Part shown: one piece after another, positions 1 to 6,064 of the stretch | How positions within the stretch are numbered: position 1 is the stretch's first letter | How the letters are laid out: each line of letters starts with the position of its first letter | Assembly (NCBI GenBank): GCA_016795255.1 | Contig: JAEUIB010000869.1 | Coordinates: 1 to 6,440 of the forward strand | Length of the DNA stretch: 6,440 nucleotides | Direction: 5' to 3' | DNA from: Planctomycetota bacterium | Lineage (GTDB): Bacteria; Planctomycetota; B15-G4; JADJEK01 | Notes under the pieces: generated by a model | Databases searched by the model: none | Seen by the model: the letters and a program-made list of their open reading frames with translations, nothing else | Told to the model about the DNA's origin: nothing | Translations under genes and position numbers: made by a program

Positions 1-86
1 GCCCTTGCGCGCCGATGCTGCAAACCACCGTCGCTCCCGCGAAAAAGAACCAGGAACGGTACGGGGAAACCCGATAGGGGCAGGGC

Positions 87-92
87 TATACT
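87..92 (+). promoter_or_regulatory. Candidate -10 promoter element (TATACT)
   Basis: TATACT matches five of six bases of the sigma-70 -10 consensus and lies 41 bases before the ATG at 134, so a transcript starting near 99 would have a leader of about 35 bases. I see no convincing -35 hexamer 16 to 18 bases upstream. The surrounding CTATACTCC resembles CTAGAATCC in front of prfB, which gives mild support. The rest of 1-133 shows nothing I can assign. Confidence 0.35.
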
Positions 93-133
93 CCGCCCAG
101 CGCCGCCACGTGGAAACCCGTCCTCGAGGTCCC

Positions 134-814
134 ATGCGCCCCGCCTTCTCCCTGCTTGGTCTCTGGATCGGTGCGTGCGCCGCCCTAGGTGCGGTCGCCG
201 GCGTCCGTTGCACCGTCCTGTTCGAAGCCACGTTCGACTTGTCGGCGCAAGCGCCGAAAGCCGAACTCGGCTCGTTCACGAACAAGAACCAGAACGGCGT
301 CTTGGTCGTGCCGACGAGCGGCGGCGGCTACGCGGCACTGTTCGGCATCCCCGGTCAAGAGGTCTACCTGCAAGGCATCTTCGCCGACAACAAGTCGGTC
401 GCGTCGGGCAGCATCGACGTGACGTGCGAGCTCCTGCCGAAGGTGAAGGGTCACTTCGAAGTCGGCCTGATCACCGACGAGCCGACGTCCGCGTTCTATC
501 CGGCGACCGGTTCCGGCGTCGACGGGACGCTGGTCATCGCCGGAGCGTCCGCCGGATTGCCGTTGCCGACGAACGTGGAACTCGACTTCGCCCTGCACCT
601 CGACCGACCGTCGCTGGCGTCGAACTGGGCGTACGAACTGACCGTCTCGTGGTCCGATCCCACGGCCGACGACGGGATCGCGTCGGTGACGCTGAACGGC
701 GTGTTGCCGAACACCGCGATGCGCAAAGTGCTTGGCGTCGGCTTCCTGAAGCCCGCGTTGTCCAGCGCCGTCATCCAGGTCGACGACATCCTCGCGGTCC
801 AGACCGCGCAGTAA
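134..814 (+). CDS. Exported protein of unknown function, possible beta-sandwich
   Basis: I do not recognise this 226-residue protein. The ATG at 134 was chosen because GAGG (126-129) lies four bases before it and the first 22 residues form a signal peptide: one Arg, a hydrophobic core (LLGLWIG...AAL) and an A-V-A site before Gly23. The reading frame is open back to a TTG at 5, but that would bury the signal peptide. An IGAC stretch at residues 12-15 resembles a lipobox but lies very early. The mature part has short alternating hydrophobic stretches, many Gly, Ser, Thr and Asp, and a final VIQVDDILAV strand, as seen in concanavalin-like or other beta-sandwich domains; this is inference only. 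Cys26 and Cys98 could form a disulfide outside the cytoplasm. coaB follows 14 bases after the stop, so the gene is probably co-transcribed with the CoA genes although no functional link is evident. Confidence 0.7.
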   Translation: MRPAFSLLGLWIGACAALGAVAGVRCTVLFEATFDLSAQAPKAELGSFTNKNQNGVLVVPTSGGGYAALFGIPGQEVYLQGIFADNKSVASGSIDVTCELLPKVKGHFEVGLITDEPTSAFYPATGSGVDGTLVIAGASAGLPLPTNVELDFALHLDRPSLASNWAYELTVSWSDPTADDGIASVTLNGVLPNTAMRKVLGVGFLKPALSSAVIQVDDILAVQTAQ

Positions 815-817
815 GTC

Positions 818-821
818 GAGG
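818..821 (+). promoter_or_regulatory. Ribosome binding site supporting a CTG start of coaB
   Basis: GAGG lies seven bases before the CTG at 829. No ATG, GTG or TTG occurs in frame between the preceding gene's stop (812-814) and the conserved first strand of CoaB. This site is therefore the main argument for the unusual start codon. Confidence 0.5.
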
Positions 822-828
822 CTTCGCG

Positions 829-1509
829 CTGCGCCCGCTCCACGTCGCCATCACCTCCGGCCCGACGCGGGAGCCCATCGACGACGTCCGCTTCGTGTCG
901 AACGTGTCGACCGGTCGCTTGGGAGTCGCCGTCGCTCAGGCGTTCCTCGCCGCGGGCCATCGCGTCACGCTGCTCCACGGTCTCGGATCGGCGACGCCCA
1001 GTGCTCCGAGCGCCGGCCTTTCGCTCGTTCCGTTCGAATCCGCCAGTTCGCTGTCGGAAGCACTGCTGCGCACGTTCTCGAGCCCCGACGCACCGCACTT
1101 GCTGATCCAAGCCGCGGCGGTCGCGGACTACGCGCCTGTGAAGTCCGACGGCAAGATCAAGTCGACGGCGCCCGAACTCGTCGTGCGCATGTTGCCGACG
1201 CCGAAGGTCGCCGACGGCTTCGCGCGCGCGTTCCCGCGCGTGCCGATCGTCATGTTCAAGCTCGAGTCGGGCATCGCGCTCGACGAACTGCGCGCCCGCG
1301 CGACCGCGACCATGCGGCGCGTGAACGCGCGAGCGGTGGTCGCGAACCTGCTCGGCGACGTCGGACCGGATCACCATCGCGCGGAGTTGATCCGTGCGGA
1401 CGGATCGCGAGTCGCATTCGGGGATCGCGATGCGCTGGCGCGCGGCCTCGTCGAGGAGGCGTCACGCATCGTGGACGGCGACGCGATTCGCCAGGGACGG
1501 GAACCGTGA
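829..1509 (+). CDS. coaB: Phosphopantothenate-cysteine ligase, stand-alone (CoaB/PPCS)
   Basis: Joins 4'-phosphopantothenate and cysteine with nucleotide activation (CTP in most bacteria, ATP in eukaryotes), the second step of CoA synthesis, in the cytoplasm. From CTG at 829 the protein has 226 residues, the size of the CoaB half of E. coli CoaBC. Visible family motifs are TSGPTREPID (9-18), SNVSTG (24-29, with the conserved Asn25), AAAVADY (95-101), and GKIK (108-111), which carries the lysine matching the essential Lys289 of E. coli Dfp. The later motif is FKLES (143-147) with VVANLL (170-175). This is closer to the FKLET...VVANIL of human PPCS than to the GFAAET...ANDV of fused CoaB. No CoaC domain is attached; coaC follows, overlapping by four bases. 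The function is very likely. The start is uncertain: the next in-frame usual start (GTG 895) would remove the N-terminal motif. Confidence 0.88.
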   Translation: MRPLHVAITSGPTREPIDDVRFVSNVSTGRLGVAVAQAFLAAGHRVTLLHGLGSATPSAPSAGLSLVPFESASSLSEALLRTFSSPDAPHLLIQAAAVADYAPVKSDGKIKSTAPELVVRMLPTPKVADGFARAFPRVPIVMFKLESGIALDELRARATATMRRVNARAVVANLLGDVGPDHHRAELIRADGSRVAFGDRDALARGLVEEASRIVDGDAIRQGREP

Positions 1510-2063
1510 AGCACGTCGTCGTCGGAGTCAGCGGCGGGATCGCGGCCTACAAGGCCGCCGACGTCGTCTCGCAGCTCGTGAAGGCGAGCGTCGAAGTCCG
1601 CGTCGCGATGACGCGCAACGCGACGCGCTTCGTCGCGCCGCTGACGTTCGCATCGCTGTCGGGACACGCGGTGCTGGTCGACGACCTGGCGGACGTGGAT
1701 CCGTCGATCCCTCACGTGTCGTGGGCTCGCTGGGCCGACCTCGTCGTCATCGCGCCGACGACGGCCAACACGCTGGCGCGCCTCGCGCACGGCTTCGCGG
1801 ACGATGCGTTGACGTCGCTCGTGCTCGCGCTCGAGCCGGACAAGCCGGTCCTGCTCGCCCCCGCGATGAACACGCGGATGTGGGAGAACCCGCTCGTCCA
1901 GGCGAATCTCGACGCGCTGAAGGCCGTCGACGGCGGACGTCGGTTCGCCGTGGTCGATCCGGTCGCGAAGCGGCTCGCGTGCGGGGAAGAAGGCCTCGGC
2001 GCCCTCGCCGCTCCCGAGCGCATCGTCGAGGCCGTGCTCGCGAAACTGTCCGCGACGTCCTGA
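1506..2063 (+). CDS. coaC: Phosphopantothenoylcysteine decarboxylase, stand-alone flavoprotein (CoaC)
   Basis: FMN-dependent decarboxylation of 4'-phosphopantothenoylcysteine to 4'-phosphopantetheine, the step after CoaB. The 185 residues form one HFCD flavoprotein domain: GVSGGIAAYK (7-16) at the phosphate-binding N-terminus; His70 in PHVSWARWADL, matching the active-site His75 of E. coli Dfp; APTTANT (83-89); PAMNTRMW (119-126) with the catalytic Asn122; and ACGEEGLG (158-165) with Cys159, the counterpart of Cys158 that reduces the enethiol intermediate. All key residues are present. The GTG start overlaps the coaB stop as GTGA and is preceded by AGGGA (1493-1497) eight bases upstream, suggesting coupled translation. 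The protein ends where the CoaC half of the usual fusion ends, so this looks like a real separate gene rather than a broken fusion. Other HFCD decarboxylases (lantibiotic or UbiX-like) are unlikely given the coaB neighbour. Confidence 0.9.
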   Translation: MKHVVVGVSGGIAAYKAADVVSQLVKASVEVRVAMTRNATRFVAPLTFASLSGHAVLVDDLADVDPSIPHVSWARWADLVVIAPTTANTLARLAHGFADDALTSLVLALEPDKPVLLAPAMNTRMWENPLVQANLDALKAVDGGRRFAVVDPVAKRLACGEEGLGALAAPERIVEAVLAKLSATS

Positions 2064-2071
2064 CGATCGAA

Positions 2072-2115
2072 CCTGCGCGGCGTCGAGTTCGCGCGCTGGA
2101 GTTCGGCGGCGCAGG
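2072..2115 (+). repeat. Inverted repeat enclosing a 7-base direct repeat between coaC and prfB
   Basis: CCTGCGC (2072-2078) and GCGCAGG (2109-2115) are perfect inverted copies separated by 30 bases. Inside lie two copies of GAGTTCG (2085-2091 and 2099-2105) spaced 14 bases apart, just upstream of the -10 candidate. The structure could be a terminator-like stem for the coa genes or a protein-binding site for the prfB promoter. Chance is also possible in such G+C-rich DNA. There is no U-tract. Confidence 0.25.
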
Positions 2116-2118
2116 ATC

Positions 2119-2124
2119 TAGAAT
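2119..2124 (+). promoter_or_regulatory. Candidate -10 promoter element of the prfB-purH unit (TAGAAT)
   Basis: TAGAAT matches five of six bases of TATAAT and is one of the few A+T-rich spots in the 109-base gap after coaC. A TGGAGT 16 bases upstream (2097-2102) is a poor -35 match. Transcription would begin near 2131, giving a leader of about 40 bases before prfB. The context CTAGAATCC resembles the CTATACTCC at 86-94. Confidence 0.45.
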
Positions 2125-2172
2125 CCCGCGCTTCCGCCAGCCCGACGAAGTGGGCGGGCCACGGAGCCTCTC

Positions 2173-3313
2173 ATGACCGAGTTCGACGGCCGCCTGCAAG
2201 ACCTCCAGACGCGCTTGGTGCAGCTCCGGGACTCTCTTTGACGTCGTCAAGCTGACGCGCAATCGCGCGGCCGTCGAAGAGAAGATGGCGGCGCCCGACT
2301 TCTGGAACAACACCGAGCGAGCGAACGCGACCGTCGCGGACTTGAAACGCATGCGATCGGTCCTCGAGCCGTACGAAGCCCTCGTGCGCGCGGTCGACGA
2401 CGCCGTCGTCATGAACGAACTCGCCGCCGAGGACGGATCGCAGTCCGCGCTCGACGAAGTCGGCAACGCGGTCGCCGTCGCGGTCGGTCTGTGCGAGAAG
2501 CTCGAGTTCGCGATGCTGCTGTCCGGCCCTCACGATCAGCGCAACGCGTACCTGACGGTCCAGGCCGGCGCCGGCGGCACCGAGTCGTGCGACTGGGCGC
2601 AGATGCTGTTCCGCATGTACGTCCGTTGGGCGGAACGCAAAGGATTCGACCTCGAACTGATCGACGAGAACCGGCACGAAGAGGCCGGGATCAAGTCGTC
2701 GACCGTCCTCGTCAAGGGCCCGTACGCGTACGGGTTCCTGCGCTGCGAGACCGGCGTGCATCGCCTCGTGCGCATCTCGCCGTTCGACGCGGCCGCGCGC
2801 CGTCACACGTCGTTCTGTTCGGTCGACGTCGCGCCGGAGTTCGACGAAGACATCGAAGTCGAAGTCCGCTCCGAGGACCTCCGCGTCGACACGTATCGCG
2901 CGGGCGGCGCCGGTGGTCAGCACGTCAACAAGACCGATTCGGCGATCCGACTGACGCACATCCCGTCCGGGATCGTCGTCCAGTGCCAGAGCGAGCGGAG
3001 CCAGCACAAGAACCGCGCGACCGCGATGAAGATGCTGAAGGCGAAGCTCTTCCAATTGGAGGAAGAGAAGCGCGAGGCGGAGCTGCGCGGCCTCGCCGGC
3101 GACAAGAGCGAGATCGCGTGGGGGCGGCAGATCCGCTCCTACGTGCTGCAGCCGTACCAGTTGGTGAAGGACGTCCGGACCGGCACCGAAACGGGCAACG
3201 CGGCGGGCGTGCTCGACGGCGACGTCGATCCGTTCATCCACGCGTACCTGCAGGCGAAGGCCCGAGGCACGTTGCGGAATGGCGCCGCCCAGGACGCCGG
3301 AGACGACGCATGA
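2173..3313 (+). CDS. prfB: Peptide chain release factor 2, with programmed +1 frameshift
   Basis: Releases finished proteins at UGA and UAA codons on the ribosome. Translation starts at ATG 2173, with GGAG (2163-2166) six bases upstream. It reads 22 codons (MTEFDGRLQ...LRDSL) to TGA at 2239-2241, and resumes one base forward at GAC 2240, giving 379 residues in all. Without the shift the product is 22 residues. The joined N-terminus aligns with E. coli RF2 (LRGYL-DYDAKK versus LRDSL-DVVKL), which confirms the shift. Later motifs are the SPF stop-codon-recognition tripeptide (202-204) and GGQ (247-249), whose Gln is the usual PrmC methylation target; both sit within three residues of the E. coli positions. 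Residue 243 is Ala, as in most bacteria, where E. coli K-12 has Thr246. The C-terminus runs about 16 residues past the E. coli end. purH follows with an ATGA overlap. Starting at ATG 2285 would lose 37 N-terminal residues. Confidence 0.95.
2224..2242 (+). promoter_or_regulatory. RF2 programmed +1 frameshift site
   Basis: The codons are CTC CGG GAC TCT CTT TGA C. The slip codon CTT, the UGA stop and the following C are identical to the classical prfB site, where low RF2 lets the ribosome slip from CUU to UUU and make more RF2. In E. coli the stimulator is AGG GGG TAT before CTT. Here the same codon positions read CGG GAC TCT, leaving only GGGA (2228-2231) to pair weakly with the anti-Shine-Dalgarno. 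Autoregulation is therefore expected from the stop and slip sequence, but efficiency may differ. Confidence 0.92.
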
Positions 3314-4878
3314 TGACGGTGCGACGCGCGCTGATCTCGCTGACCGACAAACGGAACGCTGCCGAGTTCGGCAAGGCGCTGGCGCGCCTCGGGGTCGAGA
3401 TCCTGTCGACCGGCAACACGGCGCGCGTCCTGCGGGACGCCGGAGTCCCGGTCGTCGACGTCGCGCAGTACACGGGCTTCCCGGAGATGCTCGACGGCCG
3501 GGTGAAGACCTTGCACGCGAAGATCTTCGCCGGCTTGCTGGCGCGTCGTGACTTGCCCGCGCATCTCGAAGCGCTCGAGCAGCACGCGCTCCCGCCGATC
3601 GATCTCGTCGCGGTGAATCTCTATCCGTTCGAGCAAGTCTCGGCCGACCCCGGCGTCGCGCTCGATCACGCGATCGAGAACATCGACATCGGCGGCCCGT
3701 CGTTGATCCGCGCGGCGGCGAAGAACCACGAACACGTCGCGGTCGTCGTCGATCCCGACGACTACGCGGCGATCGCGGCGGAGCTGGAAGCCTCGAAGGG
3801 TTCGTTGGCGCAGGCGACGCTGCGCCGGCTCGCGCGCAAGGCGTTCGAGCGCACGGCGGCGTACGACGCGGCGATCGCGGCGTTCCTCGGGCGGCGGACC
3901 GAGTTCGGCGGCGAAGAAGGCATCGATCCGTCGTTCTTGCGGTTGTCGAAGCGCATCGACCTGCGTTACGGCGAGAACCCGCACCAGCGCGCCGCGTTCT
4001 TCCCGCTGGCGAACGCGCGCGAGCCGAGCGTGTCGACCGCACGGCAACTGAACGGGAAAGAGCTCTCGTACAACAACATCCTCGACTGCGACGCGGCGTT
4101 CCAGCTCGCGTGCGAGTTCGAGCGTCCGGCGGCGGTCGTCGTGAAGCACACGAATCCGTGCGGTGCGGCCGTGTCGGATTCCGTCATCGACGCGTTCGAG
4201 CGCGCCTACGCCGGCGACGCCGTTTCGGCGTTCGGCGGGATCCTCGCCTTCAACCGCGAGGTCGGCGTCGAACTGGCCGAGCGGATCGCGCAACCGAACC
4301 GATTCGTCGAGTGCATCATCGCTCCCGCGTTCCAGCCGGCCGCGGTGACGCTGCTGTGCACGCGCCCGAAATGGGGCAAGAACGTGCGCCTGCTGGAGAC
4401 CGGCTTCGGATCGCGCGACGTGGCCGAACTCGACGTCCGCAAGGTGCGCGGCGGCTTGCTGATCCAGGATCCCGATCGCAAGGGCGCCGACGACGAGTTC
4501 ACGGTCGTCACCCGCAAGGCGCCCGACGACGCGACGATGCGCTCGCTGCGGTTCGCGTGGCTCGCGGTCAAGCACGTGAAGTCGAACGCGATCCTGCTGG
4601 CGAAGGACGAAGCGATCGTCGGCGTCGGCGCCGGACAGATGAGCCGCGTCGATTCGGTGCAGATCGCGGTCCGCAAGGCGGCGGAGCGCGCGACGGGTGC
4701 CGTCCTCGCGTCCGACGCGTTCTTCCCGTTCCGGGACGGCCTCGACGAAGCCGCGAAGGCCGGCGTGATCGCGATCGTCCAGCCGGGCGGGTCGGTCAAG
4801 GATCCCGAGGTCGTCGCGGCGGCCGACGAGCACGGCCTCGCGATGGTGTTCACCGGAGTGCGCCACTTCCGCCACTGA
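3310..4878 (+). CDS. purH: Bifunctional AICAR transformylase / IMP cyclohydrolase
   Basis: Catalyses the last two steps of purine synthesis: formyl transfer from 10-formyltetrahydrofolate to AICAR, then ring closure to IMP, in the cytoplasm. From ATG 3310 there are 522 residues, near the 529 of E. coli. The N-terminal cyclohydrolase domain has STGNTA, GFPEMLDGRVKTLH with Lys66 (same number as the human catalytic Lys66), and NIDIGGPSLIRAAAKN with Asp126 and Lys138. The C-terminal transformylase domain has RYGENPHQ (219-226), NGKELSYNN, KHTNPCG (279-285, including the catalytic Lys-His pair) and SAFGG (306-310). Two adjacent ATG codons (3310, 3313) could start. 3310 is preferred because GGAG (3299-3302) lies seven bases upstream and it forms an ATGA overlap with the prfB stop. 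Translational coupling to prfB is likely. Intact, nothing missing. Confidence 0.96.
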   Translation: MMTVRRALISLTDKRNAAEFGKALARLGVEILSTGNTARVLRDAGVPVVDVAQYTGFPEMLDGRVKTLHAKIFAGLLARRDLPAHLEALEQHALPPIDLVAVNLYPFEQVSADPGVALDHAIENIDIGGPSLIRAAAKNHEHVAVVVDPDDYAAIAAELEASKGSLAQATLRRLARKAFERTAAYDAAIAAFLGRRTEFGGEEGIDPSFLRLSKRIDLRYGENPHQRAAFFPLANAREPSVSTARQLNGKELSYNNILDCDAAFQLACEFERPAAVVVKHTNPCGAAVSDSVIDAFERAYAGDAVSAFGGILAFNREVGVELAERIAQPNRFVECIIAPAFQPAAVTLLCTRPKWGKNVRLLETGFGSRDVAELDVRKVRGGLLIQDPDRKGADDEFTVVTRKAPDDATMRSLRFAWLAVKHVKSNAILLAKDEAIVGVGAGQMSRVDSVQIAVRKAAERATGAVLASDAFFPFRDGLDEAAKAGVIAIVQPGGSVKDPEVVAAADEHGLAMVFTGVRHFRH

Positions 4879-4935
4879 CGCCAGACGCCACTGGCGCCAC
4901 GGAACGATGCGCGGATCGGGCGCGCCTGATCCGCG
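4879..4935 (+). terminator. Two tandem hairpins after purH, probable terminator without U-tract
   Basis: Directly after the purH stop, CGCCAG (4879-4884) pairs with CTGGCG (4891-4896) around a six-base loop. Fourteen bases on, CGCGGATCGGG (4910-4920) pairs with CCTGATCCGCG (4925-4935) around a CGCG loop: eleven pairs including one G-U. No T-run follows on either strand, so a classical intrinsic terminator is not shown. Strong hairpins without U-tracts are a proposed terminator form in high-G+C bacteria. The position between convergent genes supports this role. Confidence 0.55.
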
Positions 4936-4971
4936 AGCTCGGTGGATGGAAATCGGAGCACGCGACGCCGA

Positions 4972-4993
4972 GCACGCGATCGACGTCGCGTGT
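4972..4993 (-). terminator. Hairpin downstream of etfA, candidate terminator
   Basis: CACGCGA (4973-4979) pairs perfectly with TCGCGTG (4986-4992) around six bases; on the plus strand G-U pairs add one step at each end. It begins 62 bases past the etfA stop, read on the minus strand. No T-run follows. The remaining part of the 4879-5054 gap contains a short CGA/GAC-rich run (5010-5024) and a GTGCGCGCAC palindrome (4995-5004), and no gene. Confidence 0.4.
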
Positions 4994-5054
4994 CGTGCGC
5001 GCACTCCCAACGACGACGACGACGCGCGCGCCCGGTCGGACGAGCTCCTCGCGC

Positions 5055-6041
5055 TCAGGTGCCCTTGGCTTTGCGGATCTCGGCGGTCAGCGCGGGGACG
5101 ACTTCGAAGACGTCGCCGACGATGCCGTAGGTCGCGAGCTTGAAGATCGGCGCTTCCTTGTCCTTGTTGATCGCGACGATCACGCGCGACGACGACATCC
5201 CGGCGAGGTGCTGGATCGCGCCGGAGATGCCGCACGCGATGTAGAGGTTCGGCGACACGGTCTTGCCGGTCTGGCCGACCTGGTCGCCGTGCGGACGCCA
5301 GCCCGCGTCGACGACCGCGCGCGAAGCTCCGACGGCCGCGCCGAGCGCGCCGGCGAGTTCTTCGAGCATCGCGAAATGCTCGGGGCCCTTCATGCCGCGG
5401 CCACCGGACACGATGACGTCGGCCTCGGTCAGCTCGACGCTCTTCGAGCCTTCGGGCGCGATCACCGACTTCAGCACGACGCGCGGAGCGCGCTGCGCCG
5501 AGGGTTGCCACGACGTGGGGGACACCGGCGCGCCGCCGCTCTTCGCCGGCGTGAACACGTTCGGGCGCAGCGTCGCGAGGAAGCGACCGCCCTTCGGCTT
5601 CACGGTCCAGAACGCCTTGCCGGCGTAGACCGGACGGCGGGCGACGATCGCACCGCCGTCGACGTCGAGGGCGACGCAGTCGGCGACCAGCGGCGACAAC
5701 AGCAGCGCCGACAGCCGCGGCGCGAGGTCCTTGCCCTGCGCCGAATGCGGCAGCAGCAACGCGGATGCGCCGCGCTGTTCGCAGAGTTCCTTCAGCGCGC
5801 GCGCGTAGGCGCCGGGCGCGTATCCCGCGAACGCGTCGCCGGTCGCGAGGACCACCTCGTCGGCGCCGAACGCGCCGAGCTCACCCGCGTTGCCGATCGC
5901 CTGGGTCGCGATGACGACCGCGACGACCTTGGCGCCGCCGAGCTTCTTCGCCAGCGCCGCCGCGGCGGTGACGACTTCGAACGCGCTCTTCTTCAGGGTG
6001 CCGTCGCGTTGTTCGGCGAAGGCGAGGATCGTGTGGCTCAT
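5055..6041 (-). CDS. etfA: Electron transfer flavoprotein alpha subunit
   Basis: FAD-binding subunit of the soluble ETF heterodimer, which takes electrons from acyl-CoA and other flavin dehydrogenases and passes them on, usually to ETF-quinone oxidoreductase. With ATG 6041 it has 328 residues, a normal length. The N-terminal half is the alpha/beta domain (SHTILAFAEQ onward). The C-terminal FAD domain shows SGGRG (212-216), GASR (238-241), QVGQTGK (254-260) and the family signature LYIACGISGAIQH (266-278) followed by VIVAIN and NKD (292-294). The start is uncertain: ATG 6041 has GGAG nine bases upstream (6051-6054), ATG 6047 lies only three bases from it, and GTG 6068 would overlap the etfB stop as GTGA with GAAGG (6073-6077) four bases ahead. 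It lies downstream of etfB in an apparent operon. Nothing visible separates bifurcating from ordinary ETF here. Confidence 0.95.
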   Translation of the reverse strand: MSHTILAFAEQRDGTLKKSAFEVVTAAAALAKKLGGAKVVAVVIATQAIGNAGELGAFGADEVVLATGDAFAGYAPGAYARALKELCEQRGASALLLPHSAQGKDLAPRLSALLLSPLVADCVALDVDGGAIVARRPVYAGKAFWTVKPKGGRFLATLRPNVFTPAKSGGAPVSPTSWQPSAQRAPRVVLKSVIAPEGSKSVELTEADVIVSGGRGMKGPEHFAMLEELAGALGAAVGASRAVVDAGWRPHGDQVGQTGKTVSPNLYIACGISGAIQHLAGMSSSRVIVAINKDKEAPIFKLATYGIVGDVFEVVPALTAEIRKAKGT

Positions 6042-6064
6042 CGTCATGGGCTCCGCTGGGGGAC

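Noticed and set aside
3..77. Open tail in frame 3 ending in TAG, possibly the C-terminus of an upstream gene
   Set aside because: Only 24 residues (ending NQERYGETR), no recognisable family and no way to test without upstream sequence.
5..133. N-terminal extension of the first gene from TTG at 5
   Set aside because: It would place 43 charged residues ahead of a clear signal peptide and overlap the promoter candidate; ATG 134 has its own ribosome binding site.
895..897. GTG at 895 as the coaB start
   Set aside because: It would delete the conserved TSGPTREPID segment at the CoaB N-terminus.
2173..2241. A 22-codon stand-alone gene or a broken prfB caused by sequencing error
   Set aside because: The break occurs exactly at the conserved CTT TGA C recoding site and the shifted product aligns with RF2, so it is programmed frameshifting.
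2171..4042. 623-codon minus-strand open frame over prfB and purH
   Set aside because: Arg/Ser/Pro-rich shadow without family motifs, overlapping two conserved genes.
4995..5030. GTGCGCGCAC palindrome and CGA/GAC-rich run as a binding site or tandem array
   Set aside because: Short, low-complexity and common by chance in this base composition.
4879..5054. tRNA or small RNA gene in the convergent gap
   Set aside because: No cloverleaf arms or T-loop sequence found; hairpins are better explained as transcript ends.
3139..5511. 790-codon open frame on the minus strand across purH and the etfA end
   Set aside because: It is antisense to a well-recognised purH and crosses etfA in another frame. 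Its composition is dominated by Arg, Asp, Val and Ala, as expected from shadow frames in G+C-rich DNA.
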